Assembly (NCBI RefSeq): GCF_019511645.1 | Contig: NZ_JAEUAX010000004.1 | Coordinates: forward strand, 248,001 to 312,000 | Length of the DNA: 64,000 nt | DNA from: Microbacterium ureisolvens | GTDB taxonomy: Bacteria; Actinomycetota; Actinomycetes; Actinomycetales; Microbacteriaceae | Direction of reading: 5' to 3' | Shown: one piece after another, positions 16,539 through 24,372 of the stretch | Layout: every line of letters starts with the position of its first letter | How positions within the stretch are numbered: the first letter of the stretch is position 1 | Translations under genes and position numbers: made by a program | The notes under the pieces: model-generated | The model's input: only the letters and a program-made list of their open reading frames with translations | What the model was told of the DNA's origin: nothing | Databases searched by the model: none

Positions 16539-18560
16539 ATGCGACCGCGTTGGGCTGCAGCGCTGGCGTCCGCTGCGGTGGTCGCGGTCATGGCGATCGG
16601 CGGCGGGGCGGCGCTCGCCACTGCCCCGGTCACGCTCGGCTCGGGCTACGTGCTCGATGACGCCGACGTCCTGTCGCCGGAAGAGGAGTCCGAGGCGCAG
16701 AGCCGTCTGGAGCAGCTCAGGACCGACACCGGACTCGATCTGTGGGTCGTGTACGTGGAGCAGTTCTCCGAGCCCGCGGACGCCGCCGAATGGGCGAACC
16801 AGACCGCCGACGACAACGGGCTCGGACCGACCCAGTATCTCCTCGCCATCTCGACCGAGGGCCGCCAGTACTACCTGTCGGGCGACTCGTCCGGCCCGCT
16901 CACCGGGGATCAGCTCGCCGCGATCGAACAGCAGCAGATCCAGCCCGCCCTCCGTCAGGACGACTGGCTGGGAGCCGTCGACGCGGCGGCCGACGGCATC
17001 ACCGACGCCGCCGGCGGCGGCAGCGGCACCCCGGGCGCCGACTCGGGCGGCAGCGGGTGGTTCACCTGGCTGCTGGTGATCGTCGTGGTCGGCGTCGGCC
17101 TCGTGCTGCTCGTGATGTTCCTGCGTCGCCGCAGGACAGGTGCCGTGACGGCCGGCCCCGCCGGCCCGCCGCAGCCGACCATCGAGGAACTCGAGAGACG
17201 CGCGTCATCGCTGCTCGTCGAGACCGACGACGCCCTCAAGACGAGCGCGCAGGAGCTCGGCTTCGCGAAGGCGCAGTTCGGAGATGCCGCGACGACCGAG
17301 TTCGAGGCGGCGATCGCGACCGCGCAGCAGAGCCTCGACGAGGCCTTCGGGCTCAAGCAGAAGCTCGACGACCACATCCCCGACTCCGAACAGGAAAAGC
17401 GGGCATGGAACGAGCGCATCATCGCGCTGTGCGAGGCCTCCAACGCACTGCTCGACGAGAAGGCCGCCGCATTCGACGAGCTGCGCAAGCTCGAGCAGAA
17501 CGCTCCCGAGGCACTCGCCCGCGTGCACGACGCGAAGATGAAGGCCGAGGCATCGCTCGGCCAGGCGGCGTCGCGGCTGCAGAGCCTGCAGACGGCGTAC
17601 GCACCGGAGGCCCTCGCGACCGTGGTGGACAATCCCGACCAGGCACGGCAGCGCCTCGCCTTCGCCGACGAGCAGCTCGCTGCCGCACAGGCCGCGATCG
17701 GCGCGGGAGACGGGGGCGAGGCCGCCGTCGGGATCCGGGCCGCCGAAGAGGCGGTCGGCCAGGCGACGCTGCTCGAGAACGCCGTCGACAAGCTCGCGAC
17801 AGACCTCGCCGAGGGTGAGCGCAGCGCGGCGGCCCTGGTCACCGAACTCGAGTCCGACATCGCCGTGGCATCGGCGCTCCCCGACGCCGACGGGCGGATC
17901 GCAGGCGTGATCGCGTCGACGCGGCAGCAGCTCGACGCCGCGCGCGGCCAGCTGACCGGCACCGCCAAGCGTCCGCTCGCCGCCCTGCAGAGCCTCGAGG
18001 CGGCGAACGCGCAGATCGACGCGCTCGTGCAGGGCGTGCGGGATGCCGAGGCCCAGGCGCAGCGCGCCCGGCAGATGGTCGGCCAGGTCATGATGCAGGC
18101 GCAGGCCCAGGTATCGGCTGCCGAGGACTACATCACGGCGCGGCGCGGCGCGGTCGGGGCCCAGGCGCGGACGCGCCTTGCCGAGGCGGGCGCCTCGCTC
18201 GCACGCGCCCATGCGCTGCAGGCGAGCGATCCGCAGCAGGCGATGCAGCAGGCGCAGCGCGCCGACCAGCTCGCCGGCCAGGCGATCCAGCTCGCCCAGA
18301 ACGACGTCGGCGCGTTCGACGCCGGCGCGGGCGGCATGTTCGGTGGCGCGCCGCAGGGCGGGGGCGGGGGCATGCTCGGCGCCGTCCTCGGAGGCATCGT
18401 GCTCAACTCCGTGCTGGGCGGCGGACGCTCGTCCGGCGGGCTGGGGGGCGGCCTCGGAGGCATGCTGGGCGGCGGCGGCGGGCGCTCGTCGGGAGGCATG
18501 CGACCCGGTAGCTTCGGAGGCGGCGGCACGCGCGCCCGTCGAGGAGGTGGCCGCTTCTGA
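16539..18560 (+). CDS. TPM-domain membrane protein with long coiled coil
   Basis: A 673-residue protein: signal peptide (residues 1-~31), TPM domain (~35-155; GYVLDDADVLSPEEESEAQS and LWVVYVEQFSEPADA), one membrane helix (~172-194), a long Ala/Gln/Glu-rich coiled coil (~205-595) and a Gly-rich tail ending in RARRGGGRF. The TPM domain would sit outside the membrane and the coiled coil inside. It is followed 98 bases later by a PspA homologue, a pairing repeated across actinobacteria that suggests joint envelope-stress work. The Gly-rich tail resembles low-complexity anchors. The ATG at 16539 begins the signal peptide. Confidence 0.85.
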   Translation: MRPRWAAALASAAVVAVMAIGGGAALATAPVTLGSGYVLDDADVLSPEEESEAQSRLEQLRTDTGLDLWVVYVEQFSEPADAAEWANQTADDNGLGPTQYLLAISTEGRQYYLSGDSSGPLTGDQLAAIEQQQIQPALRQDDWLGAVDAAADGITDAAGGGSGTPGADSGGSGWFTWLLVIVVVGVGLVLLVMFLRRRRTGAVTAGPAGPPQPTIEELERRASSLLVETDDALKTSAQELGFAKAQFGDAATTEFEAAIATAQQSLDEAFGLKQKLDDHIPDSEQEKRAWNERIIALCEASNALLDEKAAAFDELRKLEQNAPEALARVHDAKMKAEASLGQAASRLQSLQTAYAPEALATVVDNPDQARQRLAFADEQLAAAQAAIGAGDGGEAAVGIRAAEEAVGQATLLENAVDKLATDLAEGERSAAALVTELESDIAVASALPDADGRIAGVIASTRQQLDAARGQLTGTAKRPLAALQSLEAANAQIDALVQGVRDAEAQAQRARQMVGQVMMQAQAQVSAAEDYITARRGAVGAQARTRLAEAGASLARAHALQASDPQQAMQQAQRADQLAGQAIQLAQNDVGAFDAGAGGMFGGAPQGGGGGMLGAVLGGIVLNSVLGGGRSSGGLGGGLGGMLGGGGGRSSGGMRPGSFGGGGTRARRGGGRF

Positions 18561-18658
18561 CTCGAACACGTGGAGCCGTCAGCGCGCAGCAGCCGCGGCA
18601 TCCATCTCCACACCAGACTCACCGACCCAGTACTGAAGTCCGATAGGAAGGAAATCCG

Positions 18659-19396
18659 ATGGCGAAGCAGTCCATCTTCGGTCGCATCTCGACCCTCATG
18701 AAGGCCAACATCAACGCACTCCTCGACTCCGCCGAGGACCCGCAGAAGATGCTCGACCAGCTCGTCCGCGACTACACCAACTCCATCGCCGACGCCGAGT
18801 CGGCGATCGCCGAGACCATCGGCAACCTGCGCCTGCTCGAGCGCGACCACCAGGAGGACGTGCAGGCGGCGGCCGAGTGGGGCAACAAGGCCCTCGCCGC
18901 CAGCCGCAAGGCCGACGAGCTGCGCAAGACCGGCAACACCACCGACGCCGACAAGTTCGACAACCTCGCCAAGATCGCGCTGCAGCGACAGATCAGCGAG
19001 GAGAACGAGGCCAAGGCGATCGCGCCCACCATCGCAACGCAGAACGAGGTCGTCGACAAGCTGAAGGAGGGCCTCAATGGCATGAAGCAGAAGCTGGAGC
19101 AGCTGAAGGCCAAGCGCTCCGAGCTTCTCGCCCGTGCCAAGACCGCCGAGGCCCAGAACAAGGTGCACGACGCCGTCAAGTCGATCGACGTGCTCGACCC
19201 GACGAGCGAGCTCGGCCGGTTCGAAGACAAGGTGCGCCGCCAGGAGGCCCTTGCCGCCGGCAAGCAGGAACTGGCCGCGTCGACCCTCGACGCGCAGTTC
19301 AACGCCCTCGAGGACGTCGGCGAGCTGACCGAGGTCGAGGCGCGTCTCGCCGCGCTCAAGTCCGGTGCTCCGGTGCAGGCCGCGATCGAGAACTGA
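18659..19396 (+). CDS. pspA: PspA/IM30 family protein
   Basis: A 245-residue, almost wholly alpha-helical coiled-coil protein starting MAKQSIFGRISTLMKANINA, with LDSAEDPQKMLDQLVRDYTN typical of PspA, IM30 and LiaH. These ESCRT-III-like proteins polymerise on the inner membrane to preserve its integrity under stress. Ribosome-binding site GGAAGGAAA before the ATG. No PspF-type sigma-54 region exists, as expected in actinobacteria. Downstream of the TPM gene and ended by a strong hairpin. Confidence 0.93.
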   Translation: MAKQSIFGRISTLMKANINALLDSAEDPQKMLDQLVRDYTNSIADAESAIAETIGNLRLLERDHQEDVQAAAEWGNKALAASRKADELRKTGNTTDADKFDNLAKIALQRQISEENEAKAIAPTIATQNEVVDKLKEGLNGMKQKLEQLKAKRSELLARAKTAEAQNKVHDAVKSIDVLDPTSELGRFEDKVRRQEALAAGKQELAASTLDAQFNALEDVGELTEVEARLAALKSGAPVQAAIEN

Positions 19397-19410
19397 GCCC
19401 ACTGCTCGCT

Positions 19411-19448
19411 CGAGGGGCGCCGGGTCCGCAGGGATCCGGCGCCCCTCG
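19411..19448 (+). terminator. Strong hairpin terminator after pspA
   Basis: Perfect 13-bp arms (CGAGGGGCGCCGG at 19411-19423, complement at 19436-19448) with a 12-base loop, 15 bases past the pspA stop. Confidence 0.75.
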
Positions 19449-19515
19449 CGTATGCCTCCAGCGAACGAGGGGCGGGACGGATGCCGCGGCCCGCGGTCTG
19501 CGCGAAGATGAAGAG

Positions 19516-20352
19516 ATGACGCGTTACCTCGTGGTCCCGCAGTGGCAGGGAAGCCCGTCCTCCCGCGCGATGCAGCTCATCGACGGCGCCCAGGCGATCG
19601 CAGGCGACCTGCCGCGGGCGTCCACCACCGTGCTCGAGGTTCCGATGGAAGCCGGCGAGTCGCTGGGTACCGGCATCCACCGTCTCAGCGCACTGCAGCG
19701 CGTGCGCGGGATGGTCGCGCAGGCGCTCGACGCTCACGACGCCGCCGCGCCGGACGAGCCCGTGCTCACCATCGGCGGAGACTGCGGCGTCGCCCTCGCG
19801 CCGATCGCCCACGCCGCCCGGCGCTCCCCGGGGCTCGCGGTCGTCTGGATCGACGCGCATCCCGACCTCAACTCGCCGGACTCGTCGCCGTCGGGCGCGT
19901 TCGCCGGCATGGCGCTGCGCGCCGTGATCGGCGACGGCGACCCCGGTCTGGCGCTGCCTGCGGGCACGATCGCCGCCGAGCGGGTGATCGTCGGCGGGGC
20001 GCGCTCGTTCGACGATCCCGAGCTGGAGGTCGTGTCGGATCTCGGTATCGCGGCCCTCACGGTGGACGCGCTGCGCGACGCCGACGCCCTCGCCGACGCC
20101 GTGCTCGCGACCGGCGCGGACGCGGTGTACATTCACGTCGACATCGACGCGCTCGACCCGGCCGAGATCGCCGGCAACGCTCACCCCGAGCCCTTCGGAG
20201 TCACTGTGGCCGAGCTCACCGCCGCTGTCGCGCGCCTGCGCGAGCGCGTGCCTCTGGTCGGGGCGTCCCTCGCCGGCTACTCCCCCGCGTCCCTCGCGGC
20301 GGCCACCGACGACCTGGGCGCGATCCTCCGGGTGATCGGGGCGCTGGCGTGA
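19516..20352 (+). CDS. Arginase-family (ureohydrolase-like) protein
   Basis: A 278-residue protein with the arginase fold. The binuclear metal site is mostly visible: VWIDAHPDLNSPDS (DAHxD) and VYIHVDIDALDPAEIAGNAH (DxDxxDP). The first motif reads TIGGDCGVALAPI, where arginases and agmatinases have GGDH. The His-to-Cys change removes one Mn ligand, so either the metal site is altered or the substrate differs. Arginase, agmatinase or formiminoglutamase function therefore cannot be assigned. Its stop overlaps the GTG of the next gene (GTGA), so the two are coupled. Confidence 0.8.
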   Translation: MTRYLVVPQWQGSPSSRAMQLIDGAQAIAGDLPRASTTVLEVPMEAGESLGTGIHRLSALQRVRGMVAQALDAHDAAAPDEPVLTIGGDCGVALAPIAHAARRSPGLAVVWIDAHPDLNSPDSSPSGAFAGMALRAVIGDGDPGLALPAGTIAAERVIVGGARSFDDPELEVVSDLGIAALTVDALRDADALADAVLATGADAVYIHVDIDALDPAEIAGNAHPEPFGVTVAELTAAVARLRERVPLVGASLAGYSPASLAAATDDLGAILRVIGALA

Positions 20353-20819
20353 GTCCCATCCCGACGCCGCCCGCAGGATGGCGCGCCGCCGCCGAGCGCG
20401 CCGTGATCCGGGGGCGGCGCATCGACGCCGCCATCCCCTCGTTCCTGCTCGACTCACCCGTCAGCAGGGTGGGGTACTGGTACGGCTCTGCCGTCGGGTG
20501 GGTCTGGGGAACGCTCTGGAGCACGGGGCCCGTCCACAAGCGCGAGGGCCTGTGGGTGTTCTCGGGTATGCCGCGCTGGACCTTCCCGCGCGGCGGCTCA
20601 TGCGTGGGCGGATGCTTCCTCACCGGCGACGGACGCATCACCGACTCGCTGCTTCGGCACGAGGCGGTGCATAAGCGCCAATGGCAGCGCTACGGACTGC
20701 TCATGCCCGTGCTCTATCTGCTGGCCGGGCGCAATCCGCTGCGCAACCGGTTCGAGATCGAGGCCGGACTCGAAGACGGCAACTACGTTCCCCGCGGCGC
20801 GACGCGGCGCGCCGCCTGA
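20349..20819 (+). CDS. Hypothetical protein with HExxH motif
   Basis: A 156-residue protein. Residues ~105-120 read LLRHEAVHKRQWQRYG, a HExxH metalloprotease-like zinc motif, followed about 30 residues later by FEIEAGLEDG, which could supply a third ligand. A weakly hydrophobic stretch (GLLMPVLYLLAGRNP) lies between. Related actinobacterial proteins are often left as hypothetical or mislabelled Fe-S oxidoreductase. No iron-sulfur Cys cluster is present. GTG start overlapping the arginase-like gene by 4 bp. Confidence 0.65.
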   Translation: MSPIPTPPAGWRAAAERAVIRGRRIDAAIPSFLLDSPVSRVGYWYGSAVGWVWGTLWSTGPVHKREGLWVFSGMPRWTFPRGGSCVGGCFLTGDGRITDSLLRHEAVHKRQWQRYGLLMPVLYLLAGRNPLRNRFEIEAGLEDGNYVPRGATRRAA

Positions 20820-20826
20820 CCCGAGC

Positions 20827-20878
20827 GTTGAGCGGCCGGAGTGCCGGCAGAGCACCCGGCCGCGCCGCGGCGCTCAAC
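20827..20878. terminator. Hairpin between convergent genes
   Basis: GTTGAGCG plus GCCGG (20827-20839) pairs with CCGGC (20856-20860) and CGCTCAAC (20871-20878), leaving a bulge. It lies between the convergent stops at 20819 and 20874 and overlaps the last codons of the minus gene. Probably a bidirectional terminator. Confidence 0.5.
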
Positions 20879-21188
20879 CGCCGTTCGGGTACAGGTGTGC
20901 GTTGCACCCCTCTTCGAAGCCGAACAGGTCGACCTGCGCAGCGCCATGAACGCTGACCTGGTCACGCAGCTCCTTCGGGACCGTGCCCCAGTTCTGGACG
21001 GTGCCCGGGCTGACCGGCTCCTCGAGGTCAAAGTCCTCGAGACCGGAGAACACACAGAGCGAGCGGGCGTTGTCACGGGCCGGAGTCGGATCTCCATTGC
21101 CGTTGATCTCGCCCGCGAATGCCCCGCCTGCCGAGCCGAGCGCGATCACGGCCCCCACCGCGATGCCCAGCATGATCTTCCTGCGCAT
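20874..21188 (-). CDS. Small secreted protein
   Basis: A 104-residue exported protein. The signal peptide MRRKIMLGIAVGAVIALGSA ends near AFAG (about residue 26). The mature part is acidic with two Cys (LCVFSGLEDFDLEEP and FEEGCNAHLYPNGG), which could form one disulfide. I do not recognise a family. Ribosome-binding site GGGAAGGGG before the ATG at 21188. Confidence 0.7.
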   Translation of the reverse strand: MRRKIMLGIAVGAVIALGSAGGAFAGEINGNGDPTPARDNARSLCVFSGLEDFDLEEPVSPGTVQNWGTVPKELRDQVSVHGAAQVDLFGFEEGCNAHLYPNGG

Positions 21189-21340
21189 GATGCGCCCCTT
21201 CCCAGTGAGAACGGGCGGGCGTCGAGCCCACCCGCCGCCAGCGAACTCCTCGACCGGCGCACCGTCAATTGGGGCAAGTACCGACTCGATACCTAGGGTC
21301 GCGCACAGCCTGCGTCGTCGGAGAGAACGGGACGGGGGTG

Positions 21341-21817
21341 TCAGCGCGCGGTGGCGAGGCCGTACTGCGCGGGGGTGTGGATCGCATCCGTGCTGATGCC
21401 GAGCTGAACCAGGTGGTCGACGATGTCGGCGGTGCCGAGATAGCCGCCCAGCAAGTGGATGCGGGTCTCGTCGCCGTCGGCGCACAGCATCTCGTCGGCC
21501 CACGCGGTGACAGCGCGCGTCAGCGCCTCGCCCGGGGCGCACCCGCGGCCGGTGCCGGGGGCGCCTGAGCGCCGCGAGCGGTCGAGCCACGTCACGACCA
21601 TGCGGCTGGGCGCGGTGATCGCGGCGAGCCACGAGGCATCGGGGATCTCGATGAAGACCCGGCCCGTCGAGCAGATCGGCAGCGTCGCGAGCACGGCCTC
21701 GAGTTCGGCCAGCGACGACTCGTCGGCCGTGATCAGGTGCTGGACGCGCGTGTGGCGCGATGCCCGGCACGCCGACGCGTTGTGCGCGGCACTCTGAGGC
21801 TGGATGTTCTGGACCAT
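21341..21817 (-). CDS. Siderophore-interacting protein (SIP) domain protein
   Basis: A 158-residue protein matching the C-terminal (NAD(P)H-binding-like) half of siderophore-interacting flavoproteins: HLITADESSLAELEAVLATL, GRVFIEIPDASWLAAI, RMVVTWLDRSRRSG and a late TRIHLLGGYLGTADIV. The N-terminal FAD-binding half is absent, so it is a short single-domain form. SIPs reduce ferric siderophores to release iron. A DtxR/IdeR-like box lies just upstream, which fits iron-repressed expression. The ATG at 21817 is preceded by GGAGGGG. Confidence 0.78.
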   Translation of the reverse strand: MVQNIQPQSAAHNASACRASRHTRVQHLITADESSLAELEAVLATLPICSTGRVFIEIPDASWLAAITAPSRMVVTWLDRSRRSGAPGTGRGCAPGEALTRAVTAWADEMLCADGDETRIHLLGGYLGTADIVDHLVQLGISTDAIHTPAQYGLATAR

Positions 21818-21826
21818 GACCCCTCC

Positions 21827-21860
21827 ACTATAACCGCTGACGAAGGGTTGCCTTACCTCA
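21827..21860 (-). promoter_or_regulatory. Iron-regulated promoter with DtxR/IdeR-like box
   Basis: The minus strand reads TGAGGTAAGGCAACCCTTC (21842-21860), matching 12 of 19 positions of the DtxR/IdeR consensus with the AGGTnAGGCnACC core intact. A TATAGT -10 (21827-21832) lies immediately downstream, so bound repressor would block the -35 region. Confidence 0.65.
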
Positions 21861-21890
21861 TTACGGACCGTGAAAATGGATGCCTCGTCC

Positions 21891-22682
21891 CTACGGGTCG
21901 CGCAGCAGCACGCGGCGCAATTCGGCGATCTCGTCGTCGGCGAGCCCGTGCGTGCGCAGATACTCGGCTGCCGAGCCGTACCGCTCATCGATGTCGGCCA
22001 GGAGCGCCTGCATCACCGGGGCCGGAGAGCGCGCGACGAGATCCTCGACGTTCACCGCGCGGGGATGCATGGATCGGATCAGTGCCACGACGTAGCGATT
22101 GCGTCGCGCCGGCAGCAGCGCCTCCGTGCGCGCGTAGTCGGCAACGACCTCATCGGCATCGACGCCCGCCGCCGCCAGCGTCAGCGCGACGGTGACGCCG
22201 GTGCGATCCTTGCCGGCGGTGCAGTGCACGAGGGCCGGCTGATCGGCCAGGATGCCCCGCACGACCGCCACGACGCCGTCCGACGACTCGTCGACGATGA
22301 GGCGGTACATCTCGTCGAGGCTGAGGTCGTCGCGGAAGAACGAGTCCACGGAGCCCAGGAACAGCGGCACCCGCTGCGTGACGACGTCCAGCCCCCTGAT
22401 GCGACTGGGTTCGCGGGCGACCTCGTCGTCGGCGCGCAGATCGATGATGCGGCGCAGGCCGAGGGTGGCCAGGGCCTTTCCGCCCTTCGCGCCGAGCCGT
22501 GCCAGGTTTCCCGACCGGAACAGCACGCCGTAGCGCGTCATCGTCGTCCCCGCGCGCAGCCCTCCGACGTCGCGCAGGTTCACGGCGCCGGGGACGACGG
22601 GGTCGGAGAGCGTGACGCGGCCCGGATCCGCCGGGTCGGGAGGTTCGCCCGGGGCGGTCGGCAGTGGATCGTCCGTCACCAC
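21891..22682 (-). CDS. Tyrosine-protein phosphatase (PtpB-like)
   Basis: A 263-residue protein with the Cys-x5-Arg signature HCTAGKDRTGVTVAL near residue 153. It starts with the family's NLRDVGGLRAG and YGVLFRSGNLARL segments and LRRIIDLRADDEV. This is the PtpB/LipA-type dual-specificity or lipid phosphatase family; HCxxGKDRTG often signals activity on phosphoinositides as well as phosphotyrosine. The start is GTG at 22682 or the next GTG at 22679, which overlaps the stop of the AhpD-like gene by 4 bp. Transcribed with that gene. Confidence 0.85.
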   Translation of the reverse strand: MVTDDPLPTAPGEPPDPADPGRVTLSDPVVPGAVNLRDVGGLRAGTTMTRYGVLFRSGNLARLGAKGGKALATLGLRRIIDLRADDEVAREPSRIRGLDVVTQRVPLFLGSVDSFFRDDLSLDEMYRLIVDESSDGVVAVVRGILADQPALVHCTAGKDRTGVTVALTLAAAGVDADEVVADYARTEALLPARRNRYVVALIRSMHPRAVNVEDLVARSPAPVMQALLADIDERYGSAAEYLRTHGLADDEIAELRRVLLRDP

Positions 22683-23185
22683 GCCGCGCCCGCGGCGGCG
22701 TCCTTGTCTTCGCCGACGAGATCGTCGCGGGGCGGCGTGCTGTACCGGCCCGCGATGGCGATCCGGTTGAACGCGTTGATCGATACCAGGATCCAGCTGA
22801 GGGCGACGTATTCGTTCTCGCTCAGCACCCCGCCGATACGGTTGTAGACGTCGTCGGGAATGCCGTCCTCGTGGATGTAGACATACGCCTCGGCGAGCTC
22901 GAGGCCCGCGCGCTCCCGGTCGGAGAACACGCCGGACTCACGCCACACCGGCAGCTGCGCGATGTCGTCGGCTGTGACGTCGGCGGCGAGCGCCCGCTCC
23001 ACGTGCACCCTCACGCAGTACGCGCACCCGTTGAGCTGCGACGCGTGGATCTGAACGAGTTCCTTCAGCCGGTCGTCGATGCCGTTCTCGGCGGCGATGC
23101 CGCCCACGGTCTTCGAGAAAGCCGAGAGCGCCTGATAGGCGGGTCGCGCCGCTCGCGAGAGGTGCACGCGGTGTTCTGCCGTCAT
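22676..23185 (-). CDS. AhpD-like carboxymuconolactone decarboxylase protein
   Basis: A 169-residue all-helical protein of the alkylhydroperoxidase D-like core family. The redox CxxC with its His is clear: LNGCAYCVRVH (Cys54, Cys57, His61). RESGVFSDRERAGLELAEAY and NRIAIAGRY follow the family pattern. Such proteins usually act as peroxide- or thiol-linked reductases, but exact substrates vary. The ATG at 23185 follows TAGTCT by exactly 6 bases, so the mRNA is probably leaderless. Coupled to the phosphatase gene. Confidence 0.85.
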   Translation of the reverse strand: MTAEHRVHLSRAARPAYQALSAFSKTVGGIAAENGIDDRLKELVQIHASQLNGCAYCVRVHVERALAADVTADDIAQLPVWRESGVFSDRERAGLELAEAYVYIHEDGIPDDVYNRIGGVLSENEYVALSWILVSINAFNRIAIAGRYSTPPRDDLVGEDKDAAAGAAW

Positions 23186-23191
23186 GACGCC

Positions 23192-23197
23192 AGACTA
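23192..23197 (-). promoter_or_regulatory. -10 element of AhpD-like gene
   Basis: Minus-strand TAGTCT, then GGCGTC, then ATG. Six-base spacing, no ribosome-binding site. Confidence 0.5.
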
Positions 23198-23252
23198 CCC
23201 ACGGCACGCTCGCCCGGGGCCGGGCGTCTCGCGGGTGGGGCATGATGAGCGG

Positions 23253-24206
23253 GTGAGCGACCCCATCGACGAGTTCTCGTTCCTTCCCGAGCAGGCTGCG
23301 GAGGCCGGCATCCATGCTCTCGCCCCTCGCGGCGAGCGACTGTCGCTGACACTCGCCGACGGACGCATCCTGAGTGCGCTGCGCTACACGCCGGCGGACT
23401 CCCCCGATTCCGAGCCGGTGGTGACGTTCCTCCACGGCGCGGGCCTGAACGCCCACACGTGGGACACCACGATCCTCGCGCTCGGCCTTCCCGCGCTCGC
23501 GATCGACCTTCCCGGCCACGGGGATTCGTCCTGGCGGGACGACGCGGCATACGTCGCGCGCGTCCTCGCGCCCGACGTCGCCGCGGGCATCGACGCCTGG
23601 ACGAACGCCCCGCAGCTGCTGGTGGGGCAGTCGCTCGGCGGGCTGACGGCGGCGGCCGTCGCGGCATCCCGGCCCGACCTGGTGCGCGAGCTGGTCGTCA
23701 TCGACATCACACCGGGCCTCGACCCGAATGCGGGGGCGAGGCAGATCCGCGACTTCTTCGCGGGCCCGGTCGACTGGGCGTCGCGCGACCAGCTCGTCGA
23801 CCGTGCACTCGCGTTCGGGCTCGGCGGCGGCACCCGCCGCAAGGCCGAGCGCGGCGTCTTCTTCAACTCCCGGATCCGCCCCGACGGCCGCGTCGAGTGG
23901 AAGCACCACTTCGCGCGCCTGGCGAATGCCGCGTCCGCTGTGCCGACGGCCGCTGTGCCCGCCGAGGGACAGGACGCGGTCGCCTCGGTGCTCGGCGAGT
24001 CGGGGTGGGAGGACCTCACCGCGGTCGCCGCCCCGACGACGCTCCTGCGCGGCGACCGCGGCTACGTCACGGAGCGCGACGCCGCGGAATTCGCCCGACG
24101 GGTGCCCTCAGCATCCGTCTCCGTCGTCCCGTCGGGGCACAACGTGCAGGAGGAGATCCCGCTCGAGCTGGGGGCGCGACTGCGGGCGATGCTCGCCGCC
24201 GATTGA
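23253..24206 (+). CDS. Alpha/beta hydrolase
   Basis: A 317-residue alpha/beta-hydrolase. An oxyanion-type FLHGAGLNAHTWD, nucleophile elbow LLVGQSLGGLTAA, a likely acid near LLRGDRGYVTERD and the catalytic His in VPSGHNVQEEIP complete a triad. Substrate unknown (ester, lactone or epoxide). The GTG at 23253 was chosen because family similarity starts soon after it and CATGAT lies 6 bases upstream, a weak leaderless -10. Upstream residues to 23184 look non-coding. Confidence 0.82.
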   Translation: MSDPIDEFSFLPEQAAEAGIHALAPRGERLSLTLADGRILSALRYTPADSPDSEPVVTFLHGAGLNAHTWDTTILALGLPALAIDLPGHGDSSWRDDAAYVARVLAPDVAAGIDAWTNAPQLLVGQSLGGLTAAAVAASRPDLVRELVVIDITPGLDPNAGARQIRDFFAGPVDWASRDQLVDRALAFGLGGGTRRKAERGVFFNSRIRPDGRVEWKHHFARLANAASAVPTAAVPAEGQDAVASVLGESGWEDLTAVAAPTTLLRGDRGYVTERDAAEFARRVPSASVSVVPSGHNVQEEIPLELGARLRAMLAAD

Positions 24207-24225
24207 GAGCTGCGGCGCCGGTCGG

Positions 24226-24241
24226 GAAGCATTAACGCTTC
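24226..24241. promoter_or_regulatory. Near-palindrome before oligopeptide ABC operon
   Basis: GAAGCATTAACGCTTC is a 16-bp palindrome with one mismatched pair and a TTAA centre, 132 bases before the substrate-binding protein start. A TAGGCT -10-like hexamer follows near 24288. Candidate operator; the regulator is unknown. Confidence 0.35.
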
Positions 24242-24372
24242 TGTTGCGTTCCGGGTACCGGGTTGCCGCGAGCCTCGGCGATATCCCTAGGCTGATACCC
24301 ACCGGCAGCCCCGACCCCCACGGCAGCCCGGCGCCTCGCCCCGCACCTGGGACGCACCCCGAAAGGACCTTC

